Below, one piece after another: positions 27,266 through 36,533 of a DNA stretch of 40,324 nt (within the stretch, counting starts at the first letter, position 1; each line of letters starts with the position of its first letter). Source of the stretch: Pseudomonadota bacterium (GTDB taxonomy: Bacteria; Desulfobacterota; Desulfobulbia; Desulfobulbales; Desulfocapsaceae). The translations under genes were made by a program, and so were the position numbers. The notes beneath the pieces are model-generated. The model saw nothing but the letters and a program-made list of their open reading frames with translations. It was not told the origin of the DNA and did not search any database. Where the stretch lies: NCBI GenBank assembly GCA_030671085.1, contig DAOVAI010000004.1, positions 1 to 40,324 of the forward strand, given 5' to 3'.

Positions 27266-29002
27266 ATGTCTCAGGCGGAACAAATAAAAGAACTCTATGA
27301 GCAGTGCAGCATTGGCAGGGATCATCATGAAAGTGATTATTTTTCTCTTATCAGGGAACTGGTCCGCCTGCGCAATGAGGAAGGAAGTGAGTGGCAGAAA
27401 TTTATTGATCAGGCCTATGCTTTGGTCATGGATGAGATTATTACCAATACCAATCAGCCGAAGACACCGGTGAAATTTGGTACTTCGGGCTGGCGTGGAA
27501 TGCTGGGGAAGGATCTTTTTTTACGTTCGGTATCCTTTGTCACTGCCGCAATTCTTGATCTCTACATGGCAGTTGACAGTGAGCCTGAACTGACAGAATT
27601 TCTCGGAGTGTCCAGTCTTGCCGAGGCCAGAAAGATGGGATGTGTACTCGGATTTGATAATCGTTTTGCTGGAGAAATTCTGGCCGGCGCTGTGACCGAG
27701 GTCCTGGTCGGGGCCGGTTTTGTTGTCCATTATGCCGGAGAATCTACAACCGGCGTCCTTTCCGCTGCAGTTTTAGAGTTGAATGCTGCGTTTTCTATCA
27801 ACCTCACACCATCCCATAATCCTCTGGAATATGGCGGCTACAAATATAACGCAGCAGATGCTGGTCCTGCAGCGGCTGAGTTGACTGGACGAATCACAAG
27901 TCGCGCGCAAGAAATTACTGCGGCCGGCAGCTCGCCTCTGGTGGTTCTGGATAAACCTGTGCTCTCTCCTGCAGAGCGCGATGATGTGCGGCCTTTTGAT
28001 GCCTTGGGCACCTGGAAGCAGCTTGTCCGCAAGAATGTGTCGGTTCATGGGGTGAGCTATGATGATATCCTGGGACGATTTGCAGAAGACAGGGAGGTGG
28101 TGGTGGTCATCGATTCTGTCCATGGGGCGAGCCGGATCCATATTGAGCCCCTTTTTGAAGGGGCCGGGAAAGATCGCCTGCTCCAGTTGCGGGACGAGGC
28201 GGATGTCACATTTAACGGTATTGCTCCAGAACCTTCTTCAGCCAACATGGCCGGGGTGATCGATCTTCTTGCTTCGCGCGATGAACCCTTAAAGCTCGGG
28301 GCCATCATTGATCCTGACGGAGATCGGATCAGGTTTACGGATGGGACCACTGAGATCAGCATGAATCAGTTCGGGGCCATGACCTACCATTTTCTTCACG
28401 AAGGGAAGGGGAAAAAAGGTATGGTTGCCAAAACCGTGGCCACCTCAAATCTGGCCAATCGTCTCGCTGATGTCTTTGGCGAAGAGACCTATGAGCCACG
28501 AGTAGGGTTCAAGGAGTTTAAACCGGTTATCGGGAAGGCCCTGGTCTATTTCGAGGAGTCAGACGGGATTTCAATCATTGGTCATACCCCGGAGAAGGAC
28601 GCCTATATCGGTCTCTTGCTTGCCCTTGATATGGTTCTCAGCCGCAGGCAGAACCTTGGCGACTATCTTGCTGAGATAGAAGAAGAGTTTGGCGCCTATT
28701 ATCCTGATCGTGACGGTTTGCTGGTGAGCGCTCAGGGGGAGGAACTGGCAGCTGCCTTGTCTCAGTTGGAAAAATATGACGTCGGCAGCACAGTACGTGT
28801 GGGAGACAGGGAGCAGGTTATCAACCAGGTAATCAGCATAGATGGGCGGAAGATGATTTTTGAAGACGGGTCCTGGCTCATGATCAGGCCGTCAGGAACT
28901 GAGCCAAAGGTTCGATTTTATGTGGAGTCTCGGACTTCCAGCGGTACTGCAGACTTGGTTCAGGCAGCCCATGCTATGCTTGGAGAAATCGGCCTCCTCT
29001 AA
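27266..29002 (+). CDS. Phosphohexomutase (phosphoglucomutase/phosphomannomutase family)
   Basis: VKFGTSGWRGMLGKDL; INLTPSHNPLEYGGYKYN (catalytic Ser loop); IIDPDGDRIRFTDG (metal loop); MIRPSGTEPKVRFYVES (phosphate loop). Track ORF starts at 27239. Confidence 0.95.
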   Translation: MSQAEQIKELYEQCSIGRDHHESDYFSLIRELVRLRNEEGSEWQKFIDQAYALVMDEIITNTNQPKTPVKFGTSGWRGMLGKDLFLRSVSFVTAAILDLYMAVDSEPELTEFLGVSSLAEARKMGCVLGFDNRFAGEILAGAVTEVLVGAGFVVHYAGESTTGVLSAAVLELNAAFSINLTPSHNPLEYGGYKYNAADAGPAAAELTGRITSRAQEITAAGSSPLVVLDKPVLSPAERDDVRPFDALGTWKQLVRKNVSVHGVSYDDILGRFAEDREVVVVIDSVHGASRIHIEPLFEGAGKDRLLQLRDEADVTFNGIAPEPSSANMAGVIDLLASRDEPLKLGAIIDPDGDRIRFTDGTTEISMNQFGAMTYHFLHEGKGKKGMVAKTVATSNLANRLADVFGEETYEPRVGFKEFKPVIGKALVYFEESDGISIIGHTPEKDAYIGLLLALDMVLSRRQNLGDYLAEIEEEFGAYYPDRDGLLVSAQGEELAAALSQLEKYDVGSTVRVGDREQVINQVISIDGRKMIFEDGSWLMIRPSGTEPKVRFYVESRTSSGTADLVQAAHAMLGEIGLL

Positions 29003-29020
29003 AAAATGATGGCTTTGTAA

Positions 29021-29118
29021 ATCGTATTTGCTTTTTGCTTTTCAGGTATTAAAGTAGGAAAATCGGTCGAGCAGCAAAGGACTATTTTTGTGAAATACCT
29101 ATTGAAAAAGCAAACGAT
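29021..29118. repeat. Imperfect inverted repeat upstream of nifU
   Basis: ATCGTATTTGCTTTTTGCTTTTCAGGTATT (29021-29050) and AATACCTATTGAAAAAGCAAACGAT (29094-29118) are imperfect reverse complements. Confidence 0.55.
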
Positions 29119-29132
29119 CAGGAGCAGAGATC

Positions 29133-29966
29133 ATGTGGGAATATACAGATAAAGTACAGCAGCATTTTTTACACCCCGAAAATGTCGGGGAGATTGAAAA
29201 TCCAAGCGGTATTGGAGATGTGGGCTCCCTTGCCTGCGGTGATGCCCTCAAGCTGACCCTGCAGATAGAAGATGAACGCATCGTTGACGCCAAATTCAAG
29301 ACCTTTGGCTGTGCCTCTGCCATTGCCTCATCCTCGGCCCTGACTATCATGATCAAGGGTATGACCGTGGATGAGGCGGAGAAGGTGACCAATGAAGATA
29401 TTGCGGATTTTCTCGGCGGCCTGCCCAAAGAGAAGATGCACTGCTCGGTCATGGGCCGCGAGGCCTTGGAGGCTGCCATTGCCGATTATCGTGGGGTCAT
29501 TCTGCCCATGGCTGAAGGTGAGGTGGTCTGCGAGTGTTTTGGTGTCACTGACCTGGAAGTGATACGGGCCATTAAGGAATCAGAGCTGCGCTCGGTTGAA
29601 GAGATTACCAACTTTACCAAGGCCGGCGGCGGCTGTGGAAAATGTGAAGATCGGCTGCGTGAGATCCTGCAGGCAACTGTCAGTGAGACCCCGGTGACCC
29701 TGGTTCAGGTGGAGGGCCCAAAACGAATGACCACCCTGCAGAAGATCAAGAAGATCGAGGCAGTCCTTGAGCGGGAAATTAAGCCGGCGCTTCGCAAAGA
29801 CGGGGGCGATATCGAGCTTGTGGATGTGGACGGTGATTTTGTCATGGTCTCTCTGCGCGGAGCCTGTACCAGCTGTGCTAAATCACAGACTACCCTCAAA
29901 GAATATGTGGAGAAGAAATTGCGGGAACTGGTGCTCGAGAGTCTGATCGTGGAGGAAGCAAAGTAA
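29133..29966 (+). CDS. nifU: NifU-type Fe-S cluster assembly scaffold (three-domain)
   Basis: IscU-like domain (GDVGSLACGDALKLTLQIEDERIVDAKFKTFGCASAIASSSALT), central [2Fe-2S] BFD domain (VVCECFGVTDLEVIRAI...GGGCGKCEDRLREIL), C-terminal Nfu domain (GACTSCAKSQTTLKEYVEKKLREL). Confidence 0.96.
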   Translation: MWEYTDKVQQHFLHPENVGEIENPSGIGDVGSLACGDALKLTLQIEDERIVDAKFKTFGCASAIASSSALTIMIKGMTVDEAEKVTNEDIADFLGGLPKEKMHCSVMGREALEAAIADYRGVILPMAEGEVVCECFGVTDLEVIRAIKESELRSVEEITNFTKAGGGCGKCEDRLREILQATVSETPVTLVQVEGPKRMTTLQKIKKIEAVLEREIKPALRKDGGDIELVDVDGDFVMVSLRGACTSCAKSQTTLKEYVEKKLRELVLESLIVEEAK

Positions 29967-31150
29967 TGAACTGTGACGCAGAAAAAGTTGTATATATGGA
30001 TAATAATGCCACCACCCGGGTCGCTCCTGAGGTGGTGGATGTTATGATGCCGTTTTTGACCGATTGTTATGGGAATCCGTCAAGCATGCATAACTTTGGC
30101 GGTCAGGTGGGGGGGGCTATAAAGAATGCCAGGGCCCAGATAGCCGGACTCCTTGGTGCTGAGGCCTCAGAAATTACCTTTACCAGCTGCGGAACAGAAA
30201 GTGACTCTACTGCTATTCTTTCTGCCCTGCAGTCCTTTCCAGAGAAAAGACATATCGTGACCACTCGCGTGGAACACCCGGCGGTGAAGCACCTCTGTGA
30301 AAACCTGGACAGGCTCACCGGGCATAAGCATCGAGTGACTCGTCTGCAGGTGGAGTCCGACGGTACGCTGGACATGGCACGATATGAAGAGGCACTGGCC
30401 GTAGATACCGCCATTGTCTCTATCATGTGGGCCAACAATGAAACAGGGGTCATCTTTCCTGTGGAAAAAATGGCGGCCATGGCCAAAGAACGTGGAATCC
30501 TTTTTCACACCGATGCTGTGCAGGCAGTGGGTAAAATCCCTATTAAGCTGAAAGAACTTGATATCGATTTTCTCTCCCTGTCCGGCCACAAACTCCATGC
30601 CCCAAAAGGGGTGGGCGTCCTCTATGTGAAACGCGGTACCCCTTTTGTTCCCTTTCTCTCAGGCGGTCACCAGGAAGACGGTCGGCGTGGCGGAACGGAA
30701 AATGTCGCCTCTATCGTTGGTCTGGGCAAGGCATGTGAGCTTGCCGGGGCAATGCTGGAAGAGGAAAACAGTCGAGTAAGGGCACTGCGTGATCGATTGG
30801 AAGAAGGTCTGCTGGCCTCTGTGCCCAAGTCCATGCTCAATGGACATAAGACGGACAGATTACCCAATACCACCAATATTAGTTTTGAGTTTGTAGAAGG
30901 AGAGGCCATTTTACTGCACATGAATTTGTACAATATTTGTGCTTCATCCGGCTCTGCCTGTACTTCCGGCTCCCTTGAGCCATCCCATGTGCTGCGCGCC
31001 ATGGGAGTTCCTTTTACTGCAGCCCACGGTTCCATACGTTTTTCCTTAAGTGTTTATAATACCGAGGCTGAAGTAGATTTCGTGCTGGAGAAGATGCCGC
31101 CCATCATTGCGGAGCTTCGTCAAATGTCACCCTTCTGGAAGGCGGAGTAA
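29966..31150 (+). CDS. nifS: Cysteine desulfurase, NifS-type
   Basis: VYMDNNATTRVAPEVVDVMMPF; FTSCGTESDSTAIL; HTDAVQAVGKIPI; LSLSGHKLHAPKGVGVLYV (PLP Lys); ASSGSACTSGSLEPSHVLRAMG (active Cys). Confidence 0.96.
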   Translation: MNCDAEKVVYMDNNATTRVAPEVVDVMMPFLTDCYGNPSSMHNFGGQVGGAIKNARAQIAGLLGAEASEITFTSCGTESDSTAILSALQSFPEKRHIVTTRVEHPAVKHLCENLDRLTGHKHRVTRLQVESDGTLDMARYEEALAVDTAIVSIMWANNETGVIFPVEKMAAMAKERGILFHTDAVQAVGKIPIKLKELDIDFLSLSGHKLHAPKGVGVLYVKRGTPFVPFLSGGHQEDGRRGGTENVASIVGLGKACELAGAMLEEENSRVRALRDRLEEGLLASVPKSMLNGHKTDRLPNTTNISFEFVEGEAILLHMNLYNICASSGSACTSGSLEPSHVLRAMGVPFTAAHGSIRFSLSVYNTEAEVDFVLEKMPPIIAELRQMSPFWKAE

Positions 31151-31152
31151 TT

Positions 31153-32085
31153 ATGCTTATTGTTGACCCCTCATATGAGATCCAGGATGCATTGGATCAG
31201 ACCTCGTTGGTAGTCCGGCTGGAGGCCTGCGGCCGTATCTGTTACAAGAGTGAAGAAAAGATCACTCTAGATTCAGCCATGCCCTTTGTCAAAAAAATTG
31301 CTGAGCATGGACATAACTCAGTCATGGAGATGGCAGTGGTGACCTTGGGGGTGCAATGCTCTGCGGAACAGTTTGATTCCTTTCTCGCCCTGGAACCCAA
31401 GTATTTTTTCATAGACCGTTTTGAAGATGAGATACTGATCACCGGCTCAATACGTGCCTTTCGGGAGTTGTACGTACGTGCTGGTGAACAGGAACTGGTG
31501 GAGGCCCTGGTCGGCTTTTTAACCGATGGTCATCCTTATCTCTTTGAAGGAGTCTGGGCCGGTGGTCGTGGCTTAAGAGAGAAAAGTAGTATTCAGGTCA
31601 GGAAGCTGGACTTACAGGAAGTGGATGGTTTACCTGCGGCTCTTCTTGCTCAGCATCGTTTCAGCGGAGTAAAGTTTGTCGTGAATCGTGCTGTGACCCA
31701 CGAGATCGTGAGACACAGGCCCTGTTCCTTTCTCCAGGAGAGTCAGCGCTACTGCCGCTACAGTCAGGATAAATTTGACAACCAGGTTACTTTTATCCGG
31801 CCCATGTTTTACGAAGAGGGAACCGAGGAGTTCACCCTCTGGCAGAAGGCCATGGAAGATACTGAGCAGATCTACCTGCAACTCCTGGAAAGCTCCACAC
31901 CCCAGGCCGCCCGAACAGTGCTGCCCAACTCCTGCAAGACCGAGATTATCGTCTACTGCAATCTGGCCGAGTGGAAACATATCTTTAGTCTCAGAACTAC
32001 TCAGGCTGCAGAACCTTCCATGCGGGAAGTGATGATTCCCCTTGCCGCTGAGATGAAGGAACGCTATCCGGCTGTTTTTGTTTGA
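31153..32085 (+). CDS. thyX: FAD-dependent thymidylate synthase
   Basis: ThyX motif RHRPCSFLQESQRY; RFSGVKFVVNRAVTHEIVRHR; AARTVLPNSCKTEIIVYCNLAEWKHIFSLRTTQAAEPSMREVM. Confidence 0.93.
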   Translation: MLIVDPSYEIQDALDQTSLVVRLEACGRICYKSEEKITLDSAMPFVKKIAEHGHNSVMEMAVVTLGVQCSAEQFDSFLALEPKYFFIDRFEDEILITGSIRAFRELYVRAGEQELVEALVGFLTDGHPYLFEGVWAGGRGLREKSSIQVRKLDLQEVDGLPAALLAQHRFSGVKFVVNRAVTHEIVRHRPCSFLQESQRYCRYSQDKFDNQVTFIRPMFYEEGTEEFTLWQKAMEDTEQIYLQLLESSTPQAARTVLPNSCKTEIIVYCNLAEWKHIFSLRTTQAAEPSMREVMIPLAAEMKERYPAVFV

Positions 32086-32108
32086 ATCCTCTCGTAGTTC
32101 CTTTTTCT

Positions 32109-32147
32109 AAAAGCTCTCATTTCCCCCGGGGATGAGGGCTTTTTTTT
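32109..32147 (+). terminator. Intrinsic terminator downstream of thyX
   Basis: AAAAGCTCTCAT...ATGAGGGCTTTT stem (one G-T wobble) followed by a T tract, 24 nt after the thyX stop. Confidence 0.85.
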
Positions 32148-32170
32148 GTTTGCTCTGCTTTGTCCCTGTA

Positions 32171-32199
32171 TTGACACTTTGTTAAGAATTAGTTATATA
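32171..32199 (+). promoter_or_regulatory. Candidate sigma-70 promoter for formate-THF ligase
   Basis: TTGACA, 17-nt spacer, TATATA; directly after the thyX terminator and about 120 nt before the fhs ATG. Confidence 0.5.
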
Positions 32200-32322
32200 G
32201 GTCATCAATTCTGATGAAATAGAGATTTGCGTCCATTCGAACGCGTACTGATGCTGCTGCCCAGGCTACCGTTTTTTCCAGGGCACTAACAAAATAACCT
32301 TTGCTGAAAAAAGGAGATCAAT

Positions 32323-34089
32323 ATGGTTCTTGATCCAACGAAACATGCTGACTGGGAGATCGCAGCTGAAGCCGAATCCCGAATGAAAACTGTTTATGAG
32401 CTTGGTGAGGAGCTTGGACTCGATAAAGAAGAAGTGCTCCCCTATGGTCATTATGTCGGTAAGCTGGATTTTAATAAAATCATGAGCCGTCTTGCTGATA
32501 AGCCTGATGGGAAATATGTTGATGTAACTGCTATCAGCCCCACTCCTCTGGGTGAAGGAAAATATACCTGTGCCATGGGTCTTGTGCAGGGTCTTGGGAA
32601 ACGCAATAAATCTGTTGTTGGTGCCATCCGTCAGCCATCCGGTGGACCTACCATGAATATCAAGGGTTCAGCTGCCGGTGGTGGACTTGCCCAGTGTATT
32701 CCTCTCACCGAATTTTCCCTGGGACTTACTGGTGATATCAATGCCATTATGAATGCCCATAACCTTGGCATGGTGGCTCTCACCGCTCGTATGCAGCATG
32801 AGAACAATTATACCGATGAGCAGCTTGCCCAGCGTAACCTCAAACGTTTGGATATCCATCCAAAGAAAGTTGAATTCAACTGGATCATGGATTTCTGTGC
32901 CCAGGCTCTACGTGACATTACTATCGGTCAGGGACCAGGTAAAATGGACGGTTTCACCATGAAATCTTCCTTTGCCATTGCAGTATCTTCTGAGATTATG
33001 GCTATCCTTGCTATTGCCAATGATCTCGCTGATATGCGTCGTCGGATTGGAAAGATTGTTGTTGCCTATGACAAACAGGATAGACCCATTACCACAGCTG
33101 ATCTGGAAGTAGATGGTGCCATGACCGCATGGATGGTTCAGGCGATCAATCCAAATCTGATGCAGACCCTTGAAGGTCAGCCAGTGCTTGTTCATGCCGG
33201 ACCTTTTGCCAACATCGCCATTGGCCAGTCTTCTGTTATTGCTGATCGTGTTGGACTGAAGATTGCCGATTATAACGTTACAGAGTCCGGATTCGGTGCT
33301 GATATCGGGTTTGAAAAATTCTGGAACCTTAAATGTCGTTTCTCTGGGAATAAACCAAACTGTGCAGTTGTTGTTGCAACTATTCGTGCCCTTAAATGCC
33401 ACGGTGGTGCACCGATTCCAATTCCTGGTAAGCCAATGCCTGAAGAGTATGGCAAAGAGAATGTCGGCTGGGTTGAAGAAGGTTGTAAAAACCTCCTTCA
33501 TCACATTGAAACCGTTAAGAAGGCTGGTATTAATCCGGTTGTCTGTATCAATGCATTTTTTACTGATACGGACAACGAGATCAAGGCTGTTCGTCGTATC
33601 TGTGAGGATGCGGGGGCCCGTGTTGCCCTGTCTCGTCATTGGGAACATGGTGGTGATGGTGCGCTCGAATTTGCAGATGCGGTTGTTGATGCCTGCGAAG
33701 AGCCAAATGACTTTAAGTTCCTCTATGATCTGAGTGATCCACTTGATAAGCGTATCGATCTCATTGCCAGAGAGGTCTACGGAGCAGACGGTGTAACTTA
33801 CACCCCTGAAGCTCAGGCCAAATTGAAACGTCTTAGTGCAGATCCTGATATGGCTGAGATGGGAACCTGTATGGTTAAGACCCATCTTTCTCTGTCCCAC
33901 AATCCTGCCCTGAAAGGAACGCCTACAGGTTGGACTCTGCCTATCCGTGACATTATGACCTATAAAGGTGCAGGTTTTGTTGTACCTGTGGCTGGAGCTA
34001 TTAGCCTTATGCCTGGTACCGGTTCTGATCCTGCCTATCGCCGGGTTGATGTGGATGTTGAGACCGGCAAGGTAAAAGGTGTATTCTAA
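32323..34089 (+). CDS. fhs: Formate--tetrahydrofolate ligase
   Basis: [114 protein letters not shown] aaaaaAGGAGatcaATG. Confidence 0.96.
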   Translation: MVLDPTKHADWEIAAEAESRMKTVYELGEELGLDKEEVLPYGHYVGKLDFNKIMSRLADKPDGKYVDVTAISPTPLGEGKYTCAMGLVQGLGKRNKSVVGAIRQPSGGPTMNIKGSAAGGGLAQCIPLTEFSLGLTGDINAIMNAHNLGMVALTARMQHENNYTDEQLAQRNLKRLDIHPKKVEFNWIMDFCAQALRDITIGQGPGKMDGFTMKSSFAIAVSSEIMAILAIANDLADMRRRIGKIVVAYDKQDRPITTADLEVDGAMTAWMVQAINPNLMQTLEGQPVLVHAGPFANIAIGQSSVIADRVGLKIADYNVTESGFGADIGFEKFWNLKCRFSGNKPNCAVVVATIRALKCHGGAPIPIPGKPMPEEYGKENVGWVEEGCKNLLHHIETVKKAGINPVVCINAFFTDTDNEIKAVRRICEDAGARVALSRHWEHGGDGALEFADAVVDACEEPNDFKFLYDLSDPLDKRIDLIAREVYGADGVTYTPEAQAKLKRLSADPDMAEMGTCMVKTHLSLSHNPALKGTPTGWTLPIRDIMTYKGAGFVVPVAGAISLMPGTGSDPAYRRVDVDVETGKVKGVF

Positions 34090-34162
34090 GCTTGTAAGAA
34101 GTATGTAAAAACAACGAAGAAATAACGAGCAGCTCTCTGGTGTTGCCAGGGGCGTGCCGGAC

Positions 34163-34208
34163 AACGGGTTAAGAAAAGTGTATCTTTTTTTAACCCGTTT
34201 GTTTTTTT
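34163..34208 (+). terminator. Intrinsic terminator downstream of fhs
   Basis: AACGGGTTAA...TTAACCCGTT stem followed by TGTTTTTTT. Confidence 0.8.
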
Positions 34209-34301
34209 AGAAAAAAGCTTGTATTGTTGTAAGTGGTTGAGCTATACAAGCATAGTGGTCAGTGGCCTAATTTTTTTCTCTATTTCTAATATCCAGCTGA
34301 G

Positions 34302-36533
34302 ATGGCAGTCAAACAAAAAGCACCCAAAAGAAAAAGCTCCCTTAAAGGAACGGTTAAAGATCGATCCGGTGCCGGAAAGGTCAAGGTCGGAGAGCTTTTG
34401 AGTAAGGCTGGTTATATCACCCCAGCCCAGCTGGAGTCTGCCAAAAAAGAGCTGAAGAAAAATGGTGGCAGGCTAGGAGCCATCCTGCGTCGGTTTGATT
34501 ATATCGATAAAGATACCATTTTTAATTTTCTCAGTCGCCAGCATAACTTTACTCCAGTTCTGATCCGCAATGAGCCACCGAGTAAGGATGTCATTTCTTT
34601 GATGTCCTATGAATTGGCCAAGAATCACATGGCTTTTCCCCTTCGTTTGGCTGGAAACACCCTGCAGATTACCATGGCTGAGCCCACGGACACAGAGGCC
34701 GTGGAAAAACTCCAGGAGACATTAGGGAAGGATCTTGCCGTCTGTGTCTCCATGGAAGATGATCTTGTAGAGGCATATAAGACGTATTACGGTATCGATG
34801 AAGAGGAGGTCAAGAGTTTTTTAAAGGATACTTGTGACGAAGGCGATGAGGAGATGGCTGTTACCGAAATCGATGACTTTGGCAGCATCGTGGCTGAGGC
34901 AGCTGATGATTTTGAGATTGAATCGATCGAGGAAGACATCGGGAATGAACAGTTTGCTGCCTCTGATGCCCCCATTATCAAGCTCGTCAACGGTATTCTT
35001 ATTAAGGCGGTACAGGATGGGGTTTCCGATATCCATGTGGAGCCCTATGAGAAGACCATGCAGGTTCGTTATCGTAAGGATGGTTCTCTTTTTAAGTCCA
35101 TGAATCTGCCGCTGACCATCAAAAATGCCATGGTGGCCCGTTTAAAGATCCTGTCAAATCTTGATATCACAGAACGTCGTGTTCCCCAGGATGGTCGTAT
35201 CAAGATGCGGCTCGGACGAAACCGATCAGTTGATTTTCGTGTCTCCTCTCTTCCTACCCTGTTCGGCGAATCAGTTGTCCTGCGTATTCTGGATAAAAGC
35301 TCCCTCAATGTTGATTTGACTAAACTCGGTTTTGAAGTAGAGACCTTTGAGGCCCTGAAACGCTGCCTTAAGCGACCTCAGGGCTTGCTGCTGGTTACCG
35401 GTCCCACCGGTTCAGGTAAAACGGTTACCCTCTATTCGGCGTTGAATTCACTGAACTCAGAGGATATCAAGATTCTGACCGCTGAGGATCCGGTTGAGTT
35501 TAACTTTAAAGGAATCAACCAGGTCAATGTCCATGCTGATGTGGGGATGACCTTTGCCGCAGCTCTGAAGGCCTTTCTCCGTCAGGATCCTGATATCATC
35601 ATGGTGGGTGAGATTCGAGACATTGAAACCGCTGAAATCGCCATCAAGGCTGCCATGACAGGCCATCTGGTGTTTTCCACCCTCCATACAAATGACAGTG
35701 CAGCCACCATCGGACGTCTCCTTGATATTGGTATCCCTTCCTTCATGCTGGCCTCTTCTGTGACCATGGTCCTGTCTCAGCGACTCGGTCGCAGGCTCTG
35801 TCAGAAGTGCAAAAGACCAGAAATGCATGATCCTAAGGATCTGATCAGTATGGGATTTAGTGAGGAGGAGGCTGAATACGTGGTAACCTATGGTCCTGTA
35901 GGCTGTCCTGAATGTAATGGCCTGGGCTACAAGGGACGGGTCGGTTTCTTCGAATTGATGGAAGTCACCAATGAGGTGGCCACGGCCATCAGTGCCGAGG
36001 TTCCTGAAGATCACCTGCGTAAGGTTGCCTGCCAAGAGGGAATGATTCCGCTGCGTCAGGCAGCCATTGAAAAGGTGCGTCAGGGAATAACCAGTGTGGA
36101 TGAGGCCTTGCGCAGGACGGTTGTCCACGGAGAAAGTCTCCCTGCCTATCTGGTCAATCCGGATATGGAAGAGTACGAAGATGGAGACACTATTATTCGT
36201 GAAGGAAATACAGATATTGATTTCTTCAAACTGATCCGGGGGGCACTTTCCATTGTCAAGGGTGGGAAGAAGATCGCAGAATTGACTGAACCTGGTGAGT
36301 ATTTTGGTGAGATGGCCGCCTTGTCCGGTGAACAGCGTACAGCATCGGTTGTCTCCATAGGGCGTTCCACCATTAAAAGATATCCTGGCGATAAATTAGA
36401 CGAAATTATAGCAAAATATCCGGAAGTTTCTACTCTGCTTTTTAAGACCATGGCCACCCGGCTGCATAAGTCCAACCAAATTATTGTCAAACTTGCTGGC
36501 GGAGGTGGTCGCAAACTACCTAAGCAGTCATGA
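34302..36533 (+). CDS. GspE/PilB-family secretion ATPase with N-terminal MshEN-like and C-terminal cyclic-nucleotide-binding-like domains
   Basis: MshEN-like N-terminus; Walker A GPTGSGKTVTLYSALNSLN; QDPDIIMVGEIRDIETAEIAIKAAMTGHLVFSTLHTND; tetracysteine CQKC...CPEC; C-terminal cNMP motif GDTIIREGNTDIDFFKLIRGALSIVKGGKKIAELTEPGEYFGEMAALSGEQRTASVVSIG. Confidence 0.93.
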   Translation: MAVKQKAPKRKSSLKGTVKDRSGAGKVKVGELLSKAGYITPAQLESAKKELKKNGGRLGAILRRFDYIDKDTIFNFLSRQHNFTPVLIRNEPPSKDVISLMSYELAKNHMAFPLRLAGNTLQITMAEPTDTEAVEKLQETLGKDLAVCVSMEDDLVEAYKTYYGIDEEEVKSFLKDTCDEGDEEMAVTEIDDFGSIVAEAADDFEIESIEEDIGNEQFAASDAPIIKLVNGILIKAVQDGVSDIHVEPYEKTMQVRYRKDGSLFKSMNLPLTIKNAMVARLKILSNLDITERRVPQDGRIKMRLGRNRSVDFRVSSLPTLFGESVVLRILDKSSLNVDLTKLGFEVETFEALKRCLKRPQGLLLVTGPTGSGKTVTLYSALNSLNSEDIKILTAEDPVEFNFKGINQVNVHADVGMTFAAALKAFLRQDPDIIMVGEIRDIETAEIAIKAAMTGHLVFSTLHTNDSAATIGRLLDIGIPSFMLASSVTMVLSQRLGRRLCQKCKRPEMHDPKDLISMGFSEEEAEYVVTYGPVGCPECNGLGYKGRVGFFELMEVTNEVATAISAEVPEDHLRKVACQEGMIPLRQAAIEKVRQGITSVDEALRRTVVHGESLPAYLVNPDMEEYEDGDTIIREGNTDIDFFKLIRGALSIVKGGKKIAELTEPGEYFGEMAALSGEQRTASVVSIGRSTIKRYPGDKLDEIIAKYPEVSTLLFKTMATRLHKSNQIIVKLAGGGGRKLPKQS

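Noticed and set aside
29133-31150. Interpretation of nifU/nifS as evidence for nitrogen fixation
   Set aside because: NifUS serve general Fe-S assembly in many anaerobes, and no nifHDK or other nif genes are present in the window.
32908-34164. 418-aa minus-strand ORF opposite fhs
   Set aside because: Antisense to a strongly conserved fhs reading frame; low-complexity, Asn/Thr/Ile-rich translation typical of a shadow ORF.
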